Source: Bombyx mori
Lineage: Eukaryota > Arthropoda > Insecta > Lepidoptera > Bombycidae
DNA length: 64,000 nucleotides
Direction: 5' to 3'
NCBI RefSeq assembly: GCF_030269925.1
Contig: NC_085135.1
Span: 5,890,753 to 5,954,752, forward strand
This document shows positions 1-9,925 of the stretch, piece by piece (the first letter of the stretch is position 1; the number at the start of each line of letters is the position of its first letter). Below the pieces are notes generated by a model. That model made no database searches. It worked only from the letters and a program-made list of their open reading frames with translations, and had not been told where the DNA came from. The position numbers and the translations under genes are program-made.

Positions 1-2016
1 GGGTATATCAGTGATATACAAACTAAATAGTAACGGGGAGAGGGCGGAGCCTTGCGGGACTCCGGCTGTGACGTGTCGGGGCCGGGAACGCGTTCCCTCG
101 ACTCGATATCGGAACGAACGGTTCGACAAGTAGTCTCGTATGATGAGCACGAGTCTGTCTGGCACCCCCATGTTATACAGTTTGTATATCAAACCGTTGT
201 GCCAGACTTTGTGGAACGCCTTCGCTATATCGAAGAAGAGGGCTCCTGTCGGGATGGGTTTCCGCCTATTCAGCCCTAGTAAGATGTGCTCCGTGAGGCG
301 GTGCACTTGATGGACGCACGAGTGTCTGGCGCAGAATCCAAACTGCTCGTCTATAAGAATTTTGTTCGTGGATACGAAGTCCCAGAGGCGTTTACGAAGG
401 AGCCGTTCGTATAGTTTGCCTATCGCCGGGAGGAGACTGATGGGGCGGTAACTCGCGGTTTCGTTCTTCGGTTTGCCCGGCTTGTGTATGCCGATAACGT
501 CCGCTTCTTTCCACGCCGCGGGAAAGATGCAGTTCGTCATAGCAGCATTTAAGATGGTGGCCAACATCGTTATTAGTTGGGCTGGTAACAGTTTTAGCGC
601 GCGGTTGCGGATGCCGTCGGAGCCGGGAGCTTTCCGTGGTTGTAGGCTATCGATCGCCTCCTTAACCTCGGAAGTGGTAATGGGGCGTAACGCGTCCGAG
701 GGCGGCAGGGAAGCTCTGCGCTCGACCTCCCTGTCGACTAACTCGGTGTGTTCGGGGTCCGCGTGTTGAGTGCTGGTGGTGCACTGCTCTTGCAGTGCAT
801 CGGCCAGCAACTCTGCCTTGTCATCGTCATCGTAAGCCGGTGGTTGGCCTGAGGGGCGTACGAGAGGCGGCATAGTGGCTTTAGTTTCGGACTTGAGAGT
901 CCTAGCTAGTCGCCAGTATGCTTGGTGAGTGGGCGCGAGTTCTTCTAAATAACTATCCCAGTTTTCGTTTCGGGCGTCGCTTAAGCGGGATTTGACCTCC
1001 CGCTGTAAGCGACGCATCCGAGTCCGGTTTGAATCCGTGGGATATCGATCGTAGGCCCGGATTGCCGCGTTTCTGATTCTTACGAGGTCCCTAAGATCGG
1101 GGGAAAGTCTGATGCGGTGGAAGCAGTCCTCCACATCGACTTGTTTCGAAGATCTTATGATCGCCGTCGAGACGTGATCAGTGAAGATGTTTATGGATTC
1201 GACGGTGTCCTCGGGGGATGGAGTTGAATCCGGGCCGCAAGGGAGGATTGGTGGAGCGGTGTCAGCTAAGCACGTGCTCAGCTTCTTCCAATCCACCATG
1301 GTCCTCGTATCTGGTTCGCGGTTAAGTGGGCGACCGAGCTGCATGACGACAGGTCGGTGGTCTGAGTCGAATTCTGACATTGCCTCGATGGAGCGCAAGC
1401 GCAGAGTTACGTTCCTCAGCAGTGCCAGATCTATTGTGCTCGGACAACGCGCGGCGTTGTACGGATAGCACGTGGGGGTCGGGGGGTTGAATATCTCGAA
1501 TGTGAGGTCGTCTATGAACGCGTCGAGACGCCTACCGTTCACATTGGTACGATGGCAGTTCCACCTAGTGTGGTGGCAATTTAGATCGCCTGCCAGAATG
1601 ACCGCGTCCCCCATACCGAGCAGTGTCTCGAGGTCACTGCTCAGGAGGGGTTTGTCAGGGGGGAGATAGACGGATGCGATGACGATCGGCTGGTGTCCCG
1701 TCAGCGCGATGCGGCACACTGACGCCTCGATATGTAAGAGCGAGGGAGTATCGAGAGGGACGCAGTGCAGGGCCCTCCTATAGTAAATGACAGTCCCGCC
1801 CTTGGGGGCGAAGAGTCTGTCATTCCTAACCATGACGTAATTCGCGACTTTGGAGTCGCGACGCGAGGGCTTTAGGAAGGTCTCCTGCACCAGAAGGATG
1901 TCGATGAGATTTTCGCGTAGAAATTCATAAACCTGGTCGCGCTGACGCGCGAGTCCGTTAGCATTGTAGAATGCTAACTTCAAAGAATGGGGTATTAGTC
2001 TCGCGTTGTACGCCAT
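1..2016 (-). CDS. J-1 ORF2: APE endonuclease and reverse transcriptase (partial)
   Basis: Read from the ATG at 2014-2016 this frame stays open to the window start, about 670 codons. The N-terminal part is an APE-type endonuclease (LAFYNANGLARQRDQV, LVQETFLK, AGDLNCHHTRWN, SDHRPVV), which nicks target DNA. The RT region begins near 1000 (RKAPGSDGIRNRALK, SYRPISLLP, DEQFGFCARHSC, GALFFDIAKAF, AGVPQGSALSPLLFSLYI). The FADD-type motif lies beyond the window. One oddity: the conserved AFD after the first catalytic Asp of motif A is AFH here. That residue is not the metal ligand but is nearly invariant. No stop was seen by manual translation. Confidence 0.85.
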   Translation of the reverse strand, partial: MAYNARLIPHSLKLAFYNANGLARQRDQVYEFLRENLIDILLVQETFLKPSRRDSKVANYVMVRNDRLFAPKGGTVIYYRRALHCVPLDTPSLLHIEASVCRIALTGHQPIVIASVYLPPDKPLLSSDLETLLGMGDAVILAGDLNCHHTRWNCHRTNVNGRRLDAFIDDLTFEIFNPPTPTCYPYNAARCPSTIDLALLRNVTLRLRSIEAMSEFDSDHRPVVMQLGRPLNREPDTRTMVDWKKLSTCLADTAPPILPCGPDSTPSPEDTVESINIFTDHVSTAIIRSSKQVDVEDCFHRIRLSPDLRDLVRIRNAAIRAYDRYPTDSNRTRMRRLQREVKSRLSDARNENWDSYLEELAPTHQAYWRLARTLKSETKATMPPLVRPSGQPPAYDDDDKAELLADALQEQCTTSTQHADPEHTELVDREVERRASLPPSDALRPITTSEVKEAIDSLQPRKAPGSDGIRNRALKLLPAQLITMLATILNAAMTNCIFPAAWKEADVIGIHKPGKPKNETASYRPISLLPAIGKLYERLLRKRLWDFVSTNKILIDEQFGFCARHSCVHQVHRLTEHILLGLNRRKPIPTGALFFDIAKAFHKVWHNGLIYKLYNMGVPDRLVLIIRDYLSNRSFRYRVEGTRSRPRHVTAGVPQGSALSPLLFSLYITDIP

Positions 2017-2030
2017 CGATTACCGGTAAT

Positions 2031-3515
2031 TTAAACCAGCGTGCGCTGGACGGACTCAATGACGTCCATGTGATCGAACGTCGCGTATATCCTGTCTTCG
2101 GCCGTGACCGCCCTGCGCATGGCGTCGGCGAACGAGCGCATGCGGTCGATGTTAATCGCGGCGATGTAGTCGCGTATGATCGAGAAGTCGTTTGCGTGCG
2201 CGGGGCCGGGGCGAGGCGCGGGACCGGGCGCGGGCGCGGGGGCGGGGCGCGGCGCGAGCAGGGGCTGGGGTGCCGGTGGTTTTCCTGCCAACGTGAGCGG
2301 CAGCGGTTTTGCCCACGCGGAGACGGTGGGCACCGGTGCCGGCACGAAGGCAGGTTTCGGCGCGCGGGGCGCCGAAGTCTTTGGGCCGATGGTTTTCGGT
2401 GGCGCGTTGGCCAGACTCTTCCGCGGGGCCTTGGGGCATCCGCGGTAGTTGGCCGTGTGGCCCTGCTTTTGGCAGAACACACAGCTCGGCGGTTCGGTCG
2501 CTGTCTCCTTGACCCGCGAGCAGTCGGCTGTCGCGTGGTCGCCGAGGCACTTAACGCAACGCGGACGCGCGTGGCAATTGCGTGCGGAATGGCCGTAAAG
2601 TTGGCAGCGGTGGCACTACCCGGGAGTGCCTTTTTTGTATGAGGCCTCGACGGTGACCCCGGATAAGCCGCAAACGGTGCGGAGGCTTGAGGCAATTCGT
2701 TTGCGTTCGGCGGTTGGTTCTACCACGACGAGAACCATATTGTACGGGAACCTATCCCGACCGCTGTGCATACGGTGCACACTTATGATCGGGTATGCCT
2801 GCCCAATTAGGTCTTCCTTAATTAGCTCGACGTCGAGCTCCTTTGGTACTACGCGGAGCTCGCGGTCCTCCTGGAGTGCATAGGTGTGGTAACCTATGCT
2901 CTCCTTTCGGAGGTATGAGGTGAGGGCCCTATGGTCGCCCGGCGTTGCGACCTTAATCTGGATCCCGTGCGCGAGATTACGCGCTTGGGAGTAATTTATT
3001 TTATTGGCCGCAAGGGCCTGGGATGCCCGGTTCCACGCGGATTTTTCCCGTAGGATTACGGGCGGGGGCGCGGCGATTTTACGGACGGGCGCGGGTTTAG
3101 GCGACGGAGTTGCGCGGCGGGGGGAGTCTGGTGAGACCACGACCTTGGGTCGCGACTCGGTCGCGGCCTTGGGCTGCTTCGGCGCCGTGGACGGTTCCAC
3201 GGCGCGGGCGCGTTTTTTGCCGCGCGCGACGACGGTAGTGAACCCATCCGAGGGTCCGGGTTCCGGGCCTGCGGCCGACTCAAACTCCATCTCCGACTCG
3301 GTGTCGGAGCCGGAGCCTGATGCCGCGCAAGACGCGATCGACGCGGGCGCGGGGGTGGGGGGGGACAGCGGCGAGTCAGGGATGTTCGCGGCGGCGGTGA
3401 ACGGTGCGAGGGACTGTGATGCTAATTTGGCTTTGTGAGCCCTAAATTGAGTCATAATGTCCGGGCAAAACTCCCGGACGAAAAGGACGAACATGGCGGG
3501 GTCGTCGTCCGCCAT
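2031..3515 (-). pseudogene. J-1 ORF1 (gag-like, CCHC zinc knuckles) with one in-frame TAG
   Basis: ORF1 of a non-LTR element, an RNA-binding protein that packages the element RNA. It starts at the ATG at 3515, shortly after the 5' UTR. The first half is acidic and Ala/Pro-rich. A conserved central domain (ILREKSAWNRASQAL onward) matches J-3 ORF1. The C-terminal part has CX2CX4HX4C knuckles (CHRCQLYGHSARNC, then CVKCLGDHATADC). The frame stays open to the TAA at 2031-2033 except for a single TAG at 2616-2618 just before the first knuckle. J-3 has CAG there, so this is a one-base change (C to T on the coding strand). ORF2 starts 14 bases after the ORF1 stop. Confidence 0.85.
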
Positions 3516-3803
3516 GGTGGTTGTGCCCAGGGGGGGCGTCCCCGGGACTTAAAGCAACTCGCCGAAAGGCGAGTCCCCTGAGTGGGAGTTTAAACCCCCT
3601 GCGCTGTACTTGCCAGCAGTGATTTGCAGGGGGGGGATGCCTATGCCGTGAAAACGGCAGTCAGCTGGGATTCGGGTGGAGAGTTTGGGAAGGTGGGGCC
3701 CCACTGGGCTGTGAGAATGCCACAACAAGCGGTGATCGCAGTGGGGTTTAGTCTCTAAAGAGACTGTTTTGCACGCCGAATAACTAAATAAATTTAATAT
3801 ATG

Positions 3804-4178
3804 TATAAGCTCGAGGGTAGACATTATCTTGCTGAACACCAAGTAAAACGAAGTCACTTTTTGATTCCTGATTTAATCAACAATATGTTATCTTAACAAT
3901 TCACTTTAACACTTGTCCAACTTTAACCAGTACGTACAACAGTCACTGAATCACACAACGTAACACGGATATAGTAAGTGCACCAGGCAAACGCAGTCCA
4001 ACGAATGTTCATTGCGAGGCACATACCGCCTTTTTATACTGGCCGGCACAGCTGGCTTATTTATGAGTCACTTCTGTTGCACCTGTTGTTTATGAGTCGA
4101 ATGACACGGCCGGCGCACCTGGCTTGTGTGAGTCACTCCTATTGCACGTGCTAAACAGAAATATCATAAACGCCGTCA
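3804..4178 (-). repeat. G3 3' LTR (intact, 375 bp)
   Basis: Identical apart from a few substitutions to the outer parts of 7086-9435. On the minus strand it begins TGACGGCG and ends GCTTATA. It is preceded by the internal sequence CACGAGGACG then TATGGCCG, the same 3' junction signature seen at the 16.9 kb LTR. The outer flank is TATG, repeated beyond the other LTR. The ends are TG...TA rather than the usual TG...CA. Confidence 0.8.
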
Positions 4179-4444
4179 CGGCCATACTGACGTGCGCTCG
4201 TCCTCGTGCGCGCATTCTTATGGTATGTCTGTGAACAACAAACGTGTTCGTTCATCCTGACATTAACGGATGCAACTTAAAACGTGGTCTATGATATTAA
4301 CAATCTAGTACGGTTAGGTCCGCATAATTCTTCAGAAAATCCTATACTGGCTATAAATACTGACTGCTTACATACCTGGGCCAGTTCATTTAAAACTCTT
4401 CAGGTATGTAAGTATGTCCCTTTTAACTTAAATCGGAATTGTTA

Positions 4445-4580
4445 TCCCTTCAGTTTTTCGAACTGGACCGGATAATGCTAGACCGGATCGCAATCCCTGT
4501 AGCTAATTGTTGTGGCTAGTCCGGATGAAAATCCCTATAGCCAAGCCATTGGACCGGACAGACCCTTCAATGACTTCACA

Positions 4581-4612
<32 letters not shown>

Positions 4613-4825
4613 CTTTGCTAGTCCGGATCAACATCCCTTTAGCCAAGTCGTTGGACCGGATACACCCTTCAACGACCTAAATTTTTTTTTTTCTCTTTTT
4701 TTTTTTTTTTGCTAGTCCGGATTAACATCCCTTTAGCCAAGTCATTGGACCGGATACACCCTTCAATGACTTACAATTCTTTTCTTTTTTTTTTTTCATT
4801 TTTTTTTTCTCTCTCTTTTTTTTTC
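4445..4825. repeat. Tandem repeats of about 105 bp separated by T-rich tracts
   Basis: Three to four units each carry TAGTCCGGAT, then CATCCCTTTAGCCAAG, then TTGGACCGGATACACCCTT, and end in long T/C runs. Each unit holds inverted short words (TCCGGAT and GGACCGGAT). The array lies inside G3 between its 3' LTR and the integrase remnant, so on the element strand it is A-rich sequence in the 3' untranslated part. Confidence 0.75.
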
Positions 4826-5074
4826 ACTATGCGTGTACGGTAGCATTTGTTGAAACATTTCTTAAACTAGAACATTTATACGGACTTTCTTCAGAAATAG
4901 TGCGAGACCGACCATCGTTTTCTACATTTCCAACACCTGCACCCGAGGTGCCTGACCTAACAGACATTGTATCACTACCCACAGACATAGTATCGCTATT
5001 TGCGGATAAAAATGTCGCTTCTATTGTCAGTGATAGAGTCGTCATCATTAAGATCAGCTTACTTAACCCATCTG

Positions 5075-5800
5075 TGTACGCCGTCACGTCATCGTCACTA
5101 TAATTTTCAGAAATTTCTAGTAGGCCTGACGGGCCTCGAGGTACTTCGCGTAAGTTTTCATGGGGAAATTTGTACACTAGAACCATTTACATGTCTCAAC
5201 TTATACCTATCGTTTTCCAAAACTGCAGTAATGTTTTTTTTTTTTTTTTAATGATTGAAAGATTACTGGTGGCCCGGAGCCCTTTCCAGCTTCACCAGGA
5301 CGGGTGGGCGAGCAAAGGCTCAGCCAAGAGGGGTGGGATTTGCTAACAACTGCCCGAGCGCCTCCGAAGGAGACCTAACAACTCAAGAGCAATTGCTTCG
5401 CGAATGAATCTACTACCGGATCGGAATCGCGACCCACTGAGAAGATCCGGCGAGAAACTCAGTGGGCTGATGCATGGGTTAGGTTGCACGTCGACCTCTT
5501 TGTAGAGTTCGACAAGTACGGTTACCGGGGTTCCTCAGCCTGCTCCTAGTGTTAGAGCTGAAGGTATCTAATGCAAGAGTTATTGGATCTGATGGATCCG
5601 TAAGGACGTGTCTAGGGTGACGACGGTGACTTGCTCCTGCGTGATCCGGATTCGGGGTGCAGTAATGTTGAAGGGACCTTTATATTTTCGGTCTAATTTA
5701 CGAAAACAAAATCCCCAGCGGAAAAGAGTTTGACTTTAGCTTTGCCTCGACTAAACCAAGCTTCTCTTTGTGCCCTTTTTTTATGTTTTCGCAGGCCTTT
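5075..5800 (-). pseudogene. G3 integrase C-terminal remnant, split by J-4
   Basis: On the minus strand, 5800 to 5668 encodes RKLDRKYKGPFNITA, and the frame continues after the 424-bp J-4 insert with VLENDRYKLRHVNGS. After a frameshift PHENLREVP follows. This is the Gypsy integrase C-terminal fold that precedes the 3' LTR, very like KFKGPFKVVEVLDGDRYTLK at 14.96-15.1 kb in the neighbouring element. Removing J-4 restores continuity, which also confirms the exact insertion site. Downstream (5080-4827) the frame is open but low-complexity and not recognised. Confidence 0.75.
5224..5667 (-). mobile_element. J-4: 424-bp 5'-truncated J-family 3' end with TSD
   Basis: Poly(T) from 5234 marks the poly(A) tail of a minus-strand insertion. 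The ten-base duplication TGCAGTAATG lies at 5224-5233 and 5658-5667. The body encodes the last part of J ORF2 (about the final 50 codons, matching J-3 near 32.85-32.93 kb and 46.85-46.9 kb) and the 3' UTR that is also seen at 46.9-47.1 kb. It is a typical dead-on-arrival LINE copy. Confidence 0.9.
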
Positions 5801-5984
5801 GACCGTGCTAAATAAATAACTAATCTAGAGGGATTATCATTCTTGAAACTTTCGATATTTCAAGTGAACTACCCTGAAGGGCAAACATCTATTCTATTAG
5901 AGTAAAGCCTGTTACTCGACAACGTGTACTATTAAGGGAGAGTTGAATATCCCCTTACTGCTGTTGCCATGATTGGTCCGAGTT

Positions 5985-6215
5985 ACTTTCAGATCAAAGA
6001 GTGACTTGTTCATGAAACCGCTTACCACTGAATAAGTTACTATGGCTTTGTTCTATAAGACTACATTCTGACCCTGAATAGAACATAAAGGGAAAGCCAA
6101 AACCACTTATCTGTAACACACTGAAGCTCTGGAACACACGTTGACGTCTCTGGTTGGACCTGCCACAGCACCTGGAGCAGTGACGTTTTTCTTCTTGTAG
6201 CGCATGAAACACCCA
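5985..6215 (-). pseudogene. G3 aspartic protease remnant
   Basis: The minus strand encodes FMFYSGSECSLIEQS. The related element at 15.9 kb has YLDSGAECSLVKKS, the flap-side DSGA active site of a retropepsin. The catalytic Asp is replaced by Tyr here, so the enzyme would be dead. It lies directly downstream of the gag remnant, as expected for gag-protease order. Confidence 0.65.
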
Positions 6216-6219
6216 GAAG

Positions 6220-7031
6220 CTACATGGCTCGCATCACCGCACACGTAACAGCTGACTTGCAGGCGAGAGCCGGGCGTCCACGGATGAGGAGGTTGTTCAG
6301 GTTTTGCTGGAATATCGAAAAAAATTTGAGAGCAGTATCTGTCGCAACACCCTTCGGCACGATGCCCAGGTTTTCCGCAGAAATGGCAGCTTCAACGGAA
6401 AAAAACTTCGAGAGCGTTTTGGTTCTTTATCAGGATCTTCGTTTTTTCTTTTGAGGGTAAAGCCACGTAATGTGCGAAATAGATGATTTTTGGTGGTAAT
6501 AACGACAGAGTTCAATTCCCGACGGATTCTTTCATCACACTGCGACAGTATTGATATAGCAAATCCGGTGGCTATTTGTTCTGGCACATTAGCGTCGAGA
6601 ATCTTCTTTATAAGTTGCCATAGCCGGATACCGGCTTCAGCTGGTCCCTCATTGCTTTCCATTTCAAATTTAATAACCAGGTCGAAGTGGTCTTCCATCA
6701 TCATAGGTTTAGAGAATTTTGTCAGCATCTCTTTAATAGTAGGCCAGGATATCTTACCAGGCTGTATTTATGTGAGGCAAGTAGCAGCTCGAGCCTTAAG
6801 CGAATGTGTGAGAGTCAAAATTAAATCTACACCATCCAATTTCTTCTGTTCGATAATCATTTCGCTCAGCGTACACCAATTTACAACATCAGCCTCCGGT
6901 TCATCCGGGTCAAAATTGACCAATGTGGTTGGTGAGCTCTGGCTAGGTCGATAAACTGACATACTTTCAGTGATTCTTTGTAACATGGCTTCCATCCCAG
7001 ATGAAAATAATGACATTTGTTCAAACATCAT
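6220..7031 (-). pseudogene. G3 gag remnant
   Basis: Two minus-strand open segments, 7031-6768 (MMFEQMSLFSSGMEAMLQR) and 6728-6297, are joined by a frameshift near 6750. The text (ADVVNWCTLSEMIIEQKKLD, then DLVIKFEMESNEGPAEAGIRLW) looks like a capsid-type gag domain. The downstream part near 6240-6300 has Cys/His residues that may be a broken zinc knuckle. The position right after the 5' LTR supports gag. Assignment is by position and general character. Confidence 0.55.
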
Positions 7032-7085
7032 ATTGTTGGCCGAATTATTTCATGACTGCAGTGGAGGTGAGTCCGACACTTCTGA
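7032..7085 (-). other. G3 leader next to the 5' LTR, without a TGG primer-binding site
   Basis: The minus strand leaves the LTR (GCTTATA) and reads TCAGAAGTGTCGGACTC. The other Gypsy at 13596 reads CCAGAAGTGGGATCAGGACTC at the same place. The shared CAGAAGTG replaces the TGG-initiated tRNA complement that most Gypsy elements carry. Confidence 0.5.
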
Positions 7086-7287
7086 TATAAGCTCGAGGGT
7101 AGACATTATCTTGCTGAACACCAAGTAAAACGAAGTCACTTTTTGATTCCTGATTTAATCAACAATATGTTATCTTAACAATTCACTTTAACACTTGTCC
7201 AACTTTAACCAGTACGTACTACAGTCACTGAATCACACAACGTAACACGGATATAGTAAGTGCACCAGGCAAACGCAGTCCAACGAA

Positions 7288-9273
7288 TGTTCATTGCGTT
7301 TTTTTTTTTTTTTTTTTTCCTACCTATGCTGATAGCCTTGAGAGGCTATTTCAGCTTCGCCCTAACGTTAGTAGGTGAGCTCGCGGGGCTCAACCGGAGA
7401 GTTGCTAACACTGACCCTAGCAAGAGCAGTGCTTCGCAGAATCTACCACCGGATCGGAAACGCGACCCACTGAGAAGATCCGGCGAGAAACTCAGTGGGC
7501 TGTGTCTATGGGTTAGTTCGCTCGTCGAGCCCTTCGTCGCAAGCGACGGGTTCGACGAGGACGGTGACCGGTGCTTGTGGTGCCTAAAAGCACCGTTAAT
7601 GAATCAGGAGGATCCGTAATGACGTGCTTTGGGCGACGTCGACGGTTTACCATTCGGTCTACTGGGTCGGGTATGTAATTTCCAGCAGCTACGATGAGAG
7701 GGTTCTCATGTCGTGCCGCCTTCTCAAAATGGCGTAGCGATGCCGACTGTAGATACTTACTAAATGAGTCGAGCTCCAGGTCATCGTGGAGATCCACGTT
7801 CCTAAGGAACCAAGGCGCTCCGATGGCTATCCTGCAGAATCGTGATTGAATAACCTGAAGGGATTTCAAGTGGGTGCGGGCTGCGTGAGCGAACACTACG
7901 CTTGCATACGTCATGACGGGGCGTATACAAGTTTTGTAGAGAGTTACCTTATTGCGGAGGGACAGTTTGCTTCGACTACAAAGCATTGGATAGAGTCGTC
8001 CTAGAATAAACGCGGCGCGGTCGCGTACCGTTTTTATATGGGGACGGAATGTCATCCCTCTGTCGAGGGTGACGCCTAGATATTTGACCTTCGAGACCCA
8101 CGGTATGGGCTGGCCAAAGAGAGTGATGGGACTAACGGCGGAGGTGTTTGCGCGCCTACTACGGAGTGGGATGCTCGAAGTGATGTTCGGAGGGCGACCC
8201 CTTTTGAAGAGCACCGCTGCGCTTTTCGTGGGGTTGATGTCTATTCACCACTTCCGGAACCAGTCCCATGGTGGCTACTGCGATCTGGAGTCGCCGATGA
8301 AGCAGCGACATCTTCTTACACGAGTAGTAGATAGCCGTGTCATCGGCCAAGAGCGCTAGATGGGTCTCCGGAGACCGGGGTATATCATTGATATACAAAC
8401 TAAATAATAACGGGGAGAGCGCGGAGCCTTGCGGGACTCCGGCGGTCAGTTGACGGGGACGAGAACGAGTTCCCTCTACTCGACATCGAAACGAACGGTT
8501 CGACAAGAAGTCTCGTATGATGAGCACGAGTCTGTCTGGCACTCCCATGTTGTACAGTTTGTAAATTAAACCGTTGTGCCAGACTTTGTCGAACGCCTTC
8601 GCGATGTCGAAAAAGAGGGCGCCGGTCGGGATTTGTTTACGCCTATTTAGTCCTATCAGAATGTGCTCCGTGAGGCGGTGCACTTGTTGTACGCACGAGT
8701 GTTTAGAGCGGAATCCGAACTGTTCGTCTATGAGAATTTTGTTCGCGGTAACAAAATCCCAGAGGCGTTTCCTAAGGAGCCGTTCGTAAATTTTTCCTAT
8801 CGTCGGGAGGAGACTAATCGGACGGTAACTAGATGTTTCGTTTGTCGGTTTGCCCGGCTTATGTATACCGATAACGTCCGCTTCTTTCCACACCGCGGGA
8901 AAGATGCAGTGCGTCATAGCGGCATTTAAAATTGTAGCCAACATTGCTATCAGTTGGACTGGCAAGAGTTTAAGCGCGCGGTTGTGGATGCCGTCGGAGC
9001 CGGGTGCCTTCCTAGGTTGGAGGTTGTGGATCGCGTCTCTAACTTCGTCAGTGGTAATGGGGGGTAACGCGTCCGAGGGCGGCAGGGAAGCTCTGCGCTC
9101 GACCTCCCTGTCGACTAACTCGGTGTGTTCGGGGGCCGCGTGTTGAGTGCTGGTGGTGCACTGCTCTTGCAGTGCATCGGCCAGCAGCTCAGCCTTGTCA
9201 TCGTCATCGAATGCCGGTGGTTGGCCTGAAGGGCGTATGAGGGGAGGCATAGTAGCGGTAGTTGTTCATTGCG
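7288..9273 (-). mobile_element. J-2: 5'-truncated J-family LINE in the G3 LTR
   Basis: The 11-base duplication TGTTCATTGCG lies at 7288-7298 and 9263-9273. Poly(T) at 7299-7318 is the tail. 7319-7512 is the 3' UTR with the family's hairpin-like word GAGAAGATCCGGCGAGAAACTC flanked by CCACT and AGTGG (shared with J-3 and J-4). The element begins abruptly inside ORF2 at 9262, so it is 5' truncated. Confidence 0.92.
7513..9250 (-). pseudogene. J-2 ORF2 fragment: reverse transcriptase and C-terminus
   Basis: From PPLIRPSGQPPAFDDDDKAE the frame runs through the RT motifs: RKAPGSDGIHNRALKLL, YRPISLLPTIGK, EQFGFRSKHSC, ALFFDIAKAFDKVW, VPQGSALSPLLF and LLADDTAIYYS (ADD catalytic pair). A one-base frameshift near 8262 moves the frame to the second half, which ends with RRLRRRARRAN and a stop at 7513-7515. 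The C-terminal part lacks RNase H, as in Jockey-type elements. It supplies the RT C-terminus that J-1 lacks in this window. Confidence 0.88.
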
Positions 9274-9439
9274 AGGCACGTACCGCCTTTTTATACTGGC
9301 CGGCGCAGCTGGCTTATTTATGAGTCACTTCTGTTGCACCTGTTGTTTATGAGTCGAATGACACGGCCGGCGCACCTGGCTTGTGTGAGTCACTCCTATT
9401 GCACGTGCTAAACAGAAATATCGTTAACGCCGTCATATG

Positions 9440-9776
9440 AAATGGATGAGTGATAATGAGTTGGCGTTACGAGTGCACAACAACAAGCTCGAACTGTTTT
9501 TGAGATTCAAGGTCGCGACGCCAGCGACAGCGCGTCGAGAATGCACAACAATGTCGCGATCAATGCGACAACGACAATGTCGGGCAACTCACAACTCACG
9601 TTCGCGACGGCAGCGACAATTTTTCACAAAAACGCATCCGGACCAAATGGTGTTGCAATCGGAACTGTTTTTTGAATTTTAATCAATAAATGACACAATG
9701 CTAAATACGAGCAAGCTACTTTTATAATCGTTCATGTTGTTTTGCAATAAAAGTAACTATATCAAAATAAGGCATT
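9440..9776. other. Unrecognised spacer between G3 and the mag-like element
   Basis: About 340 bp with several short GCGACG/GTCGCG words and an AT-rich right half. I recognise no coding sequence. With 13029-13139 it is the disrupted sequence into which the mag-like element inserted (GGATG on both sides). Confidence 0.5.
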
Positions 9777-9781
9777 GGATG

Positions 9782-9858
9782 TGTTATGTTTGTAAGTAAG
9801 TATTCACTTCAGTGTGTCAATAAACGGTGAACGCAACGTACGTGTCTATTATTTACTA
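9782..9858 (+). repeat. mag-like 5' LTR (77 bp)
   Basis: Begins TGTTATGTTTG and ends TATTTACTA. It contains an AATAAA-type signal (TCAATAAACGG). It matches 12947-13023 base for base by eye. An alternative reading includes the next G in the LTR and gives a 4-bp duplication, GATG. Confidence 0.9.
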
Positions 9859-9859
9859 G

Positions 9860-9870
9860 TGGCGACGAGG
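9860..9870 (+). other. Putative primer-binding site
   Basis: TGGCGACGAGG starts two bases after the LTR and begins with the TGG expected from pairing with a tRNA 3' CCA. The tRNA species is not determined here. Confidence 0.65.
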
Positions 9871-9925
9871 AAAAAAAAATCAATTTGTGGCTTGTTTGTT
9901 TCTTGTTTGGACTAATTAAAATTAT

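Larger units (their letters stand above)
1..3785 (-). mobile_element. Jockey-like non-LTR retrotransposon J-1, 3' end beyond the window
   Basis: A minus-strand two-ORF LINE: a GC-rich 5' UTR (about 3516-3785), a gag-like ORF1 (3515-2031) and an endonuclease-RT ORF2 (2016 to the window start). Three other copies of the family lie at 5234-5657, 7299-9262 and 25725-47140, so the order of parts is confirmed by comparison. The 5' edge is approximate, because unrelated AT-rich sequence that flanks the G3 LTR begins near 3785. The 3' part of RT and the tail lie outside the window. Assignment to the Jockey group rests on protein character and is my inference. Confidence 0.85.
7086..9435 (-). repeat. 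G3 5' LTR, interrupted by J-2
   Basis: 7086-7298 matches 3804-4014 and 9274-9435 matches 4017-4178 of the intact LTR copy. The 7299-9262 segment is foreign. The outer flank is TATG as at the other end. Differences between the LTR copies (for example GTACTACAG against GTACAACAG, ATCGTTAACG against ATCATAAACG) show an older insertion than the neighbouring elements. Confidence 0.85.
3800..9439 (-). mobile_element. G3: decayed Ty3/Gypsy element bounded by TATG duplications
   Basis: Two matching LTRs (3804-4178 and 7086-9435, the second split by an insertion) flank remnants of gag, protease and integrase C-terminus, all on the minus strand. The 4-bp duplication TATG lies directly outside both LTRs (3800-3803 and 9436-9439). 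RT, RNase H and the integrase core are missing, so this is a deletion derivative. After it landed it received two J-family insertions (5234-5657 and 7299-9262), each with its own duplication. Confidence 0.8.

Noticed and set aside
9437..9682. 82-codon open frame between G3 and the mag-like element
   Set aside because: No recognisable motif. It is built of short repeated GCGACG words and was probably opened by chance.
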